Below are positions 27,887 to 34,848 of a stretch of 64,000 bases of DNA, one piece after another (position 1 is the stretch's first letter; each line of letters starts with the position of its first letter). Where the stretch lies: assembly GCA_019359285.1 (NCBI GenBank), contig JAHHHQ010000041.1:62001-126000 (forward strand). The letters run 5' to 3'. This DNA is from Nodosilinea sp. WJT8-NPBG4 (lineage in GTDB: Bacteria; Cyanobacteriota; Cyanobacteriia; Phormidesmidales; Phormidesmidaceae). Position numbers and translations under genes: made by a program. The notes under the pieces were generated by a model that saw nothing but the letters and a program-made list of their open reading frames with translations, was not told the DNA's origin and did no database searches.

Positions 27887-28759
27887 ATGGCTAGCCCTGT
27901 GACCTCCTCTAGAATTCAAGATTTTCCCGCCGATGCTCCAGCTGCTGGGGCGACCCTATCGCCGGGGGTGTATATCGTTGGGGCAGGGCCAGGCGACCCA
28001 GAGTTATTGACCGTTAAGGCCCAGCGGCTGCTGAGTCAGGCAGATGTAATTCTCTACGCTAACTCCCTGGTGCCCCAGCAAATTTTGGCCTGGACCCGGC
28101 CCGACGCCGAGCGCATCGGCACCGCCACCATGACCCTGGAGAGTATTTTGCCGCTGATGATAGAGCGGGTGCGGGCTGGGAAATCGGTAATTCGCCTGCA
28201 ATCGGGCGACCCTAGCCTCTATAGCGCCATTCACGAGCAAATCCAGGCACTGGCGGAAGCAGAGGTACCCTTTGAGGTGGTACCGGGCATTAGCGCTTAC
28301 CAGGCGGCGGCGGCGAAGCTCAATACCGAACTAACGATTCCGGGGCTGGTGCAGTCGATCATTCTCACCCGCATTAGCGGGCGCACTCAGGTGCCGGAAG
28401 CAGAAGATTTAGCCTCCCTAGCAGCCCATAAGACCAGTCTGTGCCTCTATCTCAGCGCCCGCCATGTGGAAGAATCCCAAGCCCAACTTTTGCAGCACTA
28501 CGAGCCGGATACTCCAGTAGCAATCTGCTTTCGCATCGGCTGGCCCGATGAGCAGCTCTTAGTGGTGCCCCTGTCGGAGATGGCCAAAACCACCCGCGAA
28601 AGAGACCTGATTCGCACCACGCTGTACATCATTAGCCCAGCACTGCGGGGGCAGAAGGTCAGGTCGCAGCTCTACAACCCCGACCATACCCACCTGTTTC
28701 GACCGCGCCAAGGCTCAGTCACCCCTTCCGACTCCAGTCAAGACGCGGTTGCGACCTAG
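27887..28759 (+). CDS. cobM: Precorrin-4 C11-methyltransferase
   Basis: Methylates precorrin-4 (or cobalt-precorrin-4, then CbiF) at C11 in cobalamin synthesis. The tetrapyrrole methylase signature is at residues 20-45 (YIVGAGPGDPELLTVKA) with ILYANSLVP following. IRLQSGDPSLYSAIHEQ and VVPGISAYQAAAAKL complete the SAM site. 290 residues, with a 20-residue N-terminal extension and a polar C-terminal tail. No other cobalamin gene adjoins it. Confidence 0.9.
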   Translation: MASPVTSSRIQDFPADAPAAGATLSPGVYIVGAGPGDPELLTVKAQRLLSQADVILYANSLVPQQILAWTRPDAERIGTATMTLESILPLMIERVRAGKSVIRLQSGDPSLYSAIHEQIQALAEAEVPFEVVPGISAYQAAAAKLNTELTIPGLVQSIILTRISGRTQVPEAEDLASLAAHKTSLCLYLSARHVEESQAQLLQHYEPDTPVAICFRIGWPDEQLLVVPLSEMAKTTRERDLIRTTLYIISPALRGQKVRSQLYNPDHTHLFRPRQGSVTPSDSSQDAVAT

Positions 28760-28810
28760 CCTTGACCAGAGGAGGTTCTAGGCTTAGAGTGTTGGCATCA
28801 AAAATTATGC

Positions 28811-28905
28811 CTCTAGGGTTCCGGTTTAGTTGCAAGGCTAAGCGGCTGGTCCGAGAGAGGCGGGTTGGTAATCGCCAACTACACGGCGGGATAAAAGCCC
28901 GGGAG
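28811..28905 (+). ncRNA. Guanidine-I (ykkC) riboswitch
   Basis: The conserved blocks of the ykkC motif are present in order: CTAGGGTTCCGG (28813-28824), CTGGTCCGAGAG (28846-28857), and ACGGCGGGATAAAAGCCCGG (28883-28902). This class binds guanidinium. The 3' block overlaps the left arm of a terminator, so ligand binding should prevent termination and switch on the downstream gdmH operon. Confidence 0.92.
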
Positions 28906-28957
28906 ATTGATGGGGAGCAGTGAGATCTAGCTACTGCTTAAATCTCCTGGGCTTTTT
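28897..28957 (+). terminator. Expression-platform terminator of the riboswitch
   Basis: GCCCGGGAGATT (28897-28908) pairs with AATCTCCTGGGC (28941-28952), one G-U pair, with an inner AGCAGT/ACTGCT stem, then TTTTT (28953-28957). The left arm uses bases of the riboswitch's last conserved block, so aptamer and terminator are mutually exclusive. Confidence 0.9.
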
Positions 28958-29015
28958 GGCTCACTTCCCAAACCTGCGATTTATTTGGCTCAGTGCAACC
29001 CTGCGAGGCTTTCCG

Positions 29016-30212
29016 ATGACCACCGACCCATCCAATGATCCTGTATTTCAAAGCCCGAACGGCAGCTCGACCGAGGCCCAGCGGGCCCTAGAGATGGAAG
29101 CCCGCCTGCCCATGACTGGCTGGCAGCAGGAAGTTTCCCAGGGGCTAGAGTATGGCCTAGAGGCAGCGGCGAGCATTCGCGATCGCACCATTCCCACCTT
29201 CTCTCGCGGCGAGCTGCCCCACTACGCGGGCATCAACACCTTCCTGAAGGCACCCTACATAGAAGACGTGCGCCGGGTCGGGGAGTTTGATGTGGCGATC
29301 GTCGGCATTCCCCACGACTCGGGCACCACCTACCGTCCCGGCACCCGCTTTGGCCCCCAGGGCATTCGCCGCATTTCAGCCCTCTACACCCCCTATAACT
29401 TTGAGATGGGGATTGACCTGCGCGAGAGCATCACCCTCTGCGACGTGGGCGATGTATTCACCATTCCGGCCAACAACGAAAAGTCTTTCGACCAAATTTC
29501 GAAAGGCGTGGCCCACGTGTTTGCCTCGGGCGCGTTTCCAATTTTGCTGGGGGGCGACCACTCCATCGGCTTCCCCACGGTGCGGGGCATCTGCCGTCAC
29601 CTGGGCGACAAGAAAGTCGGCATCATCCACTTCGATCGCCACGTCGACACCCAGGAGACCGACCTGGATGAGCGCATGCACACCTGCCCCTGGTTCCACG
29701 CCACCAACATGGCCAATGCTCCAGCCAAAAACCTGGTGCAGATGGGCATCGGCGGCTGGCAGGTGCCCCGCCAGGGGGTGAAAGTGTGCCGCGAGCGAGC
29801 CACCAACATTCTCACCGTCACCGACATCACCGAAATGGGCCTCGATGCCGCCGCTGACTTTGCGATCGCCCGCGCCACCGACGGCACCGATTGCGTTTGG
29901 ATTAGCTTCGACATCGACTGCATCGACGCGGGCTTTGTGCCCGGCACCGGCTGGCCCGAACCCGGCGGCCTGCTGCCCCGCGAAGCCCTCTACCTACTCA
30001 AGCGCATCGTGCAAGAAACCACCGTCTGCGGCATCGAAGTGGTCGAAGTCTCGCCCCCCTACGATGTCAGCGATATGACGTCGCTAATGGCCACCCGCGT
30101 GATCTGCGACACCATGGCCCACTTGGTGAAGTCGGGTCAGCTGCCCCGCCGCGAGAAGCCGTCGTACATCCATGAGGAAGCGAATATGAGTGTGGACGAG
30201 CCCTGGCAGTAA
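29016..30212 (+). CDS. gdmH: Nickel-dependent guanidine hydrolase (ureohydrolase fold)
   Basis: 398 residues from ATG 29016, behind GAGG; the frame is open from 28920 but that part overlaps the riboswitch terminator. Ureohydrolase metal ligands are His182 (GGDHS), Asp207, His209 and Asp211 (HFDRHVD), Asp299 and Asp301 (SFDIDCID). Arg208 replaces the Ala usual in arginases and agmatinases (DAHxD). A long N-terminal extension is present. Such cyanobacterial proteins, for example Synechocystis Sll1077, were formerly called agmatinase and were shown to hydrolyse guanidine to urea and ammonia with nickel. The guanidine riboswitch ahead and HypA/HypB genes behind make that assignment strong here; activity is inferred. 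Confidence 0.9.
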   Translation: MTTDPSNDPVFQSPNGSSTEAQRALEMEARLPMTGWQQEVSQGLEYGLEAAASIRDRTIPTFSRGELPHYAGINTFLKAPYIEDVRRVGEFDVAIVGIPHDSGTTYRPGTRFGPQGIRRISALYTPYNFEMGIDLRESITLCDVGDVFTIPANNEKSFDQISKGVAHVFASGAFPILLGGDHSIGFPTVRGICRHLGDKKVGIIHFDRHVDTQETDLDERMHTCPWFHATNMANAPAKNLVQMGIGGWQVPRQGVKVCRERATNILTVTDITEMGLDAAADFAIARATDGTDCVWISFDIDCIDAGFVPGTGWPEPGGLLPREALYLLKRIVQETTVCGIEVVEVSPPYDVSDMTSLMATRVICDTMAHLVKSGQLPRREKPSYIHEEANMSVDEPWQ

Positions 30213-30237
30213 GTGAACTAGCTCTAGCGTCAATAGT

Positions 30238-30343
30238 TCATTAGGTGAGGAGGATGAGGTGGTGAGGATGGTGAGGTGAAAGAAAGCAGCCCTCCCCATC
30301 TTCCCCATTTCCTCATCTTCCCCGTCTCCTCACTCTTCAATCC
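30238..30343. repeat. GA/CT-rich inverted repeat element
   Basis: GGTGAGGAGGATGAGGTGG on the left is mirrored by CTCCCCATCTTCCCCATTTC and following CT-rich DNA on the right. It fills the gap between gdmH and hypA and resembles 23588-23722. Confidence 0.65.
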
Positions 30344-30349
30344 CCCGCC

Positions 30350-30742
30350 ATGCACGAAACCGACATGACCAAGGCTCTGATTCTCACCGTGCGCGACTGG
30401 TGGGAATCGCAGCCCGATCGCCCCAACATCACCAAAATTCATCTGATGGTGGGGCAGTTTACCTGTGTAGAACCGGCAGGGTTGCAGTTTGCCTTTGAAG
30501 TGCAGACCCGCCAGACGTTTCTTGAAAATGCTGCCCTGGTGATTCAAGACGTACCGCTGGTGGCCTTTTGCCACCCCTGCCAGCAGGAGTATCAACCTGA
30601 GATTGGGCGGCAATATGCTTGCCCCACCTGCCAAGCGCCGATGGATGACATTCGCTCCGGGCGGGAGTTGAAGATCGATCGCATTGAGTACGATGGCGCA
30701 GAGGTGGGCAACCTCACCCCCAACCCTGCCACCACCCGATAA
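30350..30742 (+). CDS. hypA: HypA-type nickel chaperone of the guanidine module
   Basis: 130 residues. It begins [10 protein letters not shown], where the N-terminal MHE binds nickel. The zinc site has two CxxC pairs, FCHPC (Cys74, Cys77) and ACPTC (Cys91, Cys94). No hydrogenase genes are nearby; the position after gdmH matches the accessory pair (GhaA/GhaB) that loads nickel into GdmH. 137 bp of repeat DNA separates it from gdmH. It is followed by hypB after 16 bp, so those two are co-transcribed. Confidence 0.9.
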   Translation: MHETDMTKALILTVRDWWESQPDRPNITKIHLMVGQFTCVEPAGLQFAFEVQTRQTFLENAALVIQDVPLVAFCHPCQQEYQPEIGRQYACPTCQAPMDDIRSGRELKIDRIEYDGAEVGNLTPNPATTR

Positions 30743-30758
30743 CCCCAAGGAGACCTCC

Positions 30759-31460
30759 ATGCACCAGACTTTTGACGCCGCCCTGGGTATCGATCTGCTC
30801 CACGTCAACCAGGCCGGGGCCGACCACAACCGTGCCCACTTCGATCGGTGGGGCATCACCTGCATGAACATCATGAGCAGCCCCGGGGCGGGTAAGACGG
30901 CACTGCTGGAACGCACCCTAGAAGGGCTGCACCAAAAGCTGGCGATCGCCGTCATTGAAGGCGACATGACTACCGAACTCGATGCCGATCGCCTGCGCCA
31001 GTACGGGGTGCCAGTGGTGGCGATTAATACAGGGCGATCGTGCCATCTGGACGCCAAGATGGTCGCTGGTGGCATCCACACTCTAGAGCATCAGCACGAC
31101 CCAAATGCCCTCGATCTGGTGCTGGTCGAAAACGTGGGGAACCTGGTCTGCCCCGCCGAATTTGAGGTGGGCGAACACGCTAAAGTCGCCCTGCTCAGCA
31201 TCACCGAGGGAGAAGACAAGCCTCTCAAGTATCCGATCATGTTTCAAGAAGCCGACTGCCTGCTGATCACAAAGGTAGATTTGGCTCCCTACCTGGACGT
31301 AAACATCGAGCAAATCGCGGCCAATGTGCGGCAGATGAACTCCCACTGCACAATTATTTCGGTTTCGGCCAAGACTGGCGAAGGACTAGAGGAATGGTTT
31401 GGTTGGGTGCGATCGCGCGTTCAAGCATCCCCTTTAGCAAAAACCCATACCCACGCCTAG
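30759..31460 (+). CDS. hypB: HypB-type nickel GTPase of the guanidine module
   Basis: 233 residues from ATG 30759, behind AAGGAGA; an upstream in-frame start at 30684 would overlap hypA. G1 motif SSPGAGKT (40-47), the metal-binding GRSCHLDA (Cys95, His96) and the base-recognition TKVD are present, as in HypB. The His-rich nickel-storage tail of many HypB proteins is absent. It should insert nickel with HypA into GdmH (GhaB role). It ends the guanidine operon. Confidence 0.9.
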   Translation: MHQTFDAALGIDLLHVNQAGADHNRAHFDRWGITCMNIMSSPGAGKTALLERTLEGLHQKLAIAVIEGDMTTELDADRLRQYGVPVVAINTGRSCHLDAKMVAGGIHTLEHQHDPNALDLVLVENVGNLVCPAEFEVGEHAKVALLSITEGEDKPLKYPIMFQEADCLLITKVDLAPYLDVNIEQIAANVRQMNSHCTIISVSAKTGEGLEEWFGWVRSRVQASPLAKTHTHA

Positions 31461-31540
31461 GCTGTACGGCTGCACTCCGTTGTTTGTGCTACCCATCCTC
31501 CAATATAGGAGAAGTCAGAAACAGGAGATATGGCAGGCCG

Positions 31541-32068
31541 CTAGGACGGCCCTAGCAGTCGCCGCATAGCACCGCCAACAACCCGCTTCATCTGCTGCTT
31601 GCGCCGCCAGCGCTGAAATTCCTTGCGGTAGCCATACTCATTGGGGCGGTAGATGCGCCAGGCATCCCAGCTGAGCTTTAGACCCCAGGGTGCCACCGTC
31701 AGGTACAGCAAAGTCCTCACCAGCCCGCCCCAAAACCCAACACCGCCCGTCAGCACCAAAAACAGTAGCAAGAAACCGCCATAGATAGCGAATTGAGACA
31801 ACCCATGGTGAAATTGCTGCTGGCGCTGGCTATCGAACAGCCTTTGGTCAGCAACTTCGTACTTTTGCACATCCCACTCGCGCTCAGCGGCGGCTAGGGT
31901 GTCAGCAGAAATGCCCAGCTCATCGGCAATTTCTAATAGCTGGGTTCGGGAAAGTTCCCCAGACTCGGTTTGACGGGCGATCGCAATACTCAAGATCTGC
32001 TGAGCATCCTCAGCCGGGTATAAGAACTCACCATTGTTGGTGTAAGCATCCGTTGCCAAATCTGCCAT
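31541..32068 (-). CDS. Two-span membrane protein (2TM-domain type)
   Basis: 175 residues from ATG 32068, which has AGAAGGTG upstream; the frame is open to 32110. The N-terminal 75 residues are a small helical domain (AQQILSIAIARQTESGELS and LLEIADELGISADTLAAAE) like a regulator or SHOCT-like segment. Two hydrophobic segments follow (FAIYGGFLLLFLVLTG and LVRTLLYLTVAPWGLKL), with a basic C-terminus. The order matches 2TM-domain proteins. Function unknown. Confidence 0.65.
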   Translation of the reverse strand: MADLATDAYTNNGEFLYPAEDAQQILSIAIARQTESGELSRTQLLEIADELGISADTLAAAEREWDVQKYEVADQRLFDSQRQQQFHHGLSQFAIYGGFLLLFLVLTGGVGFWGGLVRTLLYLTVAPWGLKLSWDAWRIYRPNEYGYRKEFQRWRRKQQMKRVVGGAMRRLLGPS

Positions 32069-32329
32069 CGTCACCTTCTCAGCTGAGACTCCCTCTTTTC
32101 TTATAAACAAAATCTAAACGTTTGCGAAGGCGGTTGGGGTACGGAAAACCTATGGTCACAGACTTGAGCGATCGCAGGCTACTGGCCTGCACCAGCAACC
32201 TTGCCTAGGGTAACGGCCGGATAAGCTTGATTTGATAGGGTTGGAGATCTCTGCCTTGGGCTAAGCATAGGGGCCTGTCAACCGGCAATCAGCGGCCCAT
32301 CCGTTAACCAGTCGTTGAGGAAAACCCTG

Positions 32330-33211
32330 ATGCTATCAAAATTGTTGGGACTCATGGTCGGGCTTTGGACTGCCACTACCGGGCCGGGGGCAGCGATCGC
32401 CACCCCCCTCGACCTCGATCGCCCTGAGGATGCGCTTCAGGTATTTCGCAAGCTGCTTTGCTCGGTGGAAGACGGCAAAACCGTGTATTTTGTCTGGCAG
32501 GGTAAGGTTTTTAGCCGCCGGCCCGGAGAAGCCGATCGCCATTTGTTCAATGTGCAAGGTGTGAGTACCCGCGCCTGCACATCCCTGACGTCTGAAACCG
32601 GTGCTCCGGGATTTCGGCAAGTCACCCGAGAAGTGATGATCTACCTTGACCCTGAAACGAACGCCCTGCTAACCACTTGGGAAAACCCTTGGACTGGGGA
32701 AACCACGACCGTACACCCAGTAGCCAACGATCCCGTCAACTCCTCCCCGTTTTGGGCCGACACCACTGGGCAACACCTTCAGTTCCAAAACTTTGGCGAC
32801 ACAGACCTCCTCTTTTTCACGGTCACGTTGCCGTTGTTCTACGCCGATCCGCTAGGGGGGAATTATCAAGACTACGTTGGTGGCCATTACCATGCGATGG
32901 AGATGTTCACCTTTTCGGCCCGGCGATCGCACCTACTAGCCTCAGCCGATCAGGACATAGACGATATAGCTGTCAGCTGGAGCCGCATATCTCCCTGGCT
33001 ACCCTGGATGAAGATGGGAGGGCACCCCGGCGAACTCGTGGTTCATGCAGCCGGCACTCGTGTCGGTGCGTGGCAGCAATTGCCCGAACCCCTGCGGAGC
33101 CAAATTGCGGATAACTTTGCTCTGTATCAAACCCCGCCCCCCCTGGACGACAACCGCCCAAACGAAACCACCTGGACTAACTTTCGCGACTCTTTAAACG
33201 GTCAGCCTTGA
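32330..33211 (+). CDS. Secreted DUF1838-like protein
   Basis: 293 residues from ATG 32330, behind GAGG; an upstream in-frame start (32315) is less likely. The signal peptide is KLLGLMVGLWTATTGPGAAIA. The mature part begins PLDLDRPEDALQVFRKLLCS, then YFVWQGKVFSRRPGE, and has conserved-looking aromatic segments (GGNYQDYVGGHYHAMEMFTF). The pattern fits DUF1838 proteins, whose role is unknown. Probably periplasmic. Confidence 0.65.
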   Translation: MLSKLLGLMVGLWTATTGPGAAIATPLDLDRPEDALQVFRKLLCSVEDGKTVYFVWQGKVFSRRPGEADRHLFNVQGVSTRACTSLTSETGAPGFRQVTREVMIYLDPETNALLTTWENPWTGETTTVHPVANDPVNSSPFWADTTGQHLQFQNFGDTDLLFFTVTLPLFYADPLGGNYQDYVGGHYHAMEMFTFSARRSHLLASADQDIDDIAVSWSRISPWLPWMKMGGHPGELVVHAAGTRVGAWQQLPEPLRSQIADNFALYQTPPPLDDNRPNETTWTNFRDSLNGQP

Positions 33212-33317
33212 GCTGAGTGCCGTGCTGTCCAGAAAAGTCACCCATATTTGGCAAGCAGCCCTAGATTGTGGGAATCCTAGCGATTGGATACGCATCTTAA
33301 CCATCGGAGTGTGCACT

Positions 33318-33698
33318 ATGACTCAACTGGTCCCCATCCGCTTAGAGGATGGCACCGAGATCTACATGGAGGCCACCGACGACGTGGTTGCTCCCGACTC
33401 GGCCCCAGCCCCTTACGCCGATCCCTACGCTGAAACCACCCGCACCGCCAAGGGATGGAACGGCACCAACCAAGCTGTTCAAGTTCAGGCAGCTCAGAGC
33501 TTTAAGGCCATTGAAGGCACCATTCGCACCTATACCAGCCACACCATGAGTGCCTTTAAAGACATGGCCAACGCCAATGTCGAAAAAGTCACCCTAGAGT
33601 TTGGCCTTAAGGTCGGCGGAGAGGCAGGCGTTCCCTATGTCACTAAAGGCACCGCAGAGAGCAACTTGAAAATTACCGTAGAGTGCTCGTTCAACTAA
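33318..33698 (+). CDS. Trypco1-domain protein
   Basis: 126 residues from ATG 33318. It begins LVPIRLEDGTEIYMEATDD and ends VTLEFGLKVGGEAGVPYVTK followed by SNLKITVECSF, the two halves of the trypsin-co-occurring domain 1 (CU044_2847 family). These small proteins often accompany trypsin-like or other effector proteins in predicted conflict systems. Here no protease, CHAT or TIR gene is adjacent. The middle is Pro/Ala-rich. A strong terminator follows at 33733, so it is probably a single-gene unit or ends a two-gene unit with the DUF1838-like gene. Confidence 0.75.
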   Translation: MTQLVPIRLEDGTEIYMEATDDVVAPDSAPAPYADPYAETTRTAKGWNGTNQAVQVQAAQSFKAIEGTIRTYTSHTMSAFKDMANANVEKVTLEFGLKVGGEAGVPYVTKGTAESNLKITVECSFN

Positions 33699-33732
33699 AC
33701 TGCCTTTAGAACTAGAAATCATCGTCACCCAG

Positions 33733-33791
33733 CCGGGTTTCGGCCAAAATAGCTAGCTTTTGTTGGCTACCCTGGCAGAAACCCGGTTTTT
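33733..33791 (+). terminator. Terminator after the Trypco1 gene
   Basis: CCGGGTTTC (33733-33741) and GAAACCCGG (33778-33786) are exact arms, then TTTTT. It shares arm core and the following GGC(T/C)AA with 8866-8938. Nothing else is recognised in the rest of 33699-34055. Confidence 0.8.
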
Positions 33792-34055
33792 GTTGTGCCA
33801 ATTCTGGGCCGATGTATAATGATCTGATGTATAGCTCCTAGAAATCACGGATTTTTTCTGCATCTTGTTTACTGTTAATGGGATGCAGCAGACCGCAGGT
33901 CTCAGGATATCTAATGATTCCCACAGCAGATCTGTCACTAGACCGCTTTTGGGAAATCTATTGCTGCGTTACCCTTCTCCTAGGCTGGGTTTGATCGTCT
34001 TTTAAGACCGTTCCTGAAAATCTAACCAACACCACCACCACAAGGGAATGAGATC

Positions 34056-34733
34056 TTGCAGGGATTGACGAGGGAAAAACCTATCTTAATCACCTGTTGC
34101 GCTGCCGGTGGTGCGCTGTTTATTCTGACGCTGCTGGTCAAAACCGGCACGGGAACAACGCCGTCGCTACCGCCACCTCCCCCCAGTGCAGAAAGCTTGA
34201 ACGTTCAGACCGTGCCGGTGCCCTCGCCGCCTACCGCTGGCCAAGATTTACAGCAAGACCGCTTTGAGCGCGATCTGAACCGGCAGCAAGATCTGGTGAA
34301 CAGCTTACAAGACGAGCTGCGCGCCCAGGAGAGTCTAGCCGATGACCTCAAGGCTCAGCTCGAGCGCCAGCAGGCCGAAACCGAAGCGGTAATGGAGCAA
34401 CTCGACACCTACCAGACGGCGGTGGAGGAGATGACGTCTCAGCAGGTGCGGCTGATTGAGTCGATACCGCGCAGCAACGAGACTCAGACCATGCTGCTGT
34501 GGGGCATTTTGGGTCTGTTTATGCTGCTGGTGTTGGGGGGCGGCACAGCCTTTGCCATTATTGCCCTGTGGCTGATGCACATTCAGCGGCGCACCCCTCA
34601 GCCGCCTCCCCAGCCGATGATGTATCCGGTGCGCATGCCGCCCAACCCTTACTTTTATTACGAAAAGCAGCCCCTACCGCCGCCAGCCCAGCCACAGCCC
34701 TACATACAGTACGACGTTAGACCCTATGAATAG
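34056..34733 (+). CDS. Coiled-coil membrane protein
   Basis: 225 residues. An N-terminal hydrophobic segment (ILITCCAAGGALFILTLLV) and a Pro-rich piece lead into a coiled coil (about 65-130, rich in Gln, Glu and Leu). A second membrane span (MLLWGILGLFMLLVLGGGTAFAII) is followed by a Pro/Tyr/Met-rich tail with PPNPYFYY. No family recognised. TTG 34056 is used, with AAGGGAATGAG upstream; no in-frame ATG is available. The gene immediately precedes the PlsY-dikinase fusion. Confidence 0.6.
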   Translation: MQGLTREKPILITCCAAGGALFILTLLVKTGTGTTPSLPPPPPSAESLNVQTVPVPSPPTAGQDLQQDRFERDLNRQQDLVNSLQDELRAQESLADDLKAQLERQQAETEAVMEQLDTYQTAVEEMTSQQVRLIESIPRSNETQTMLLWGILGLFMLLVLGGGTAFAIIALWLMHIQRRTPQPPPQPMMYPVRMPPNPYFYYEKQPLPPPAQPQPYIQYDVRPYE

Positions 34734-34848
34734 GGTTACGCCCCTGCAACGGCTCAGGAATACAGAGGGTTGAAGGTTCTCGGTGTAAGGTTTAAGGGGT
34801 AGTACAATGCCCTGGCCCTTTGCTGATGTCATCTAACCCTTAACGACA

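Noticed and set aside
30230..31081. Minus-strand frame of 283 residues
   Set aside because: Antisense to hypA and hypB and reads through the GA/CT repeat.
33753..33938. Minus-strand frame of 61 residues
   Set aside because: Begins in an AT-rich gap and ends in a terminator hairpin; no conserved pattern.
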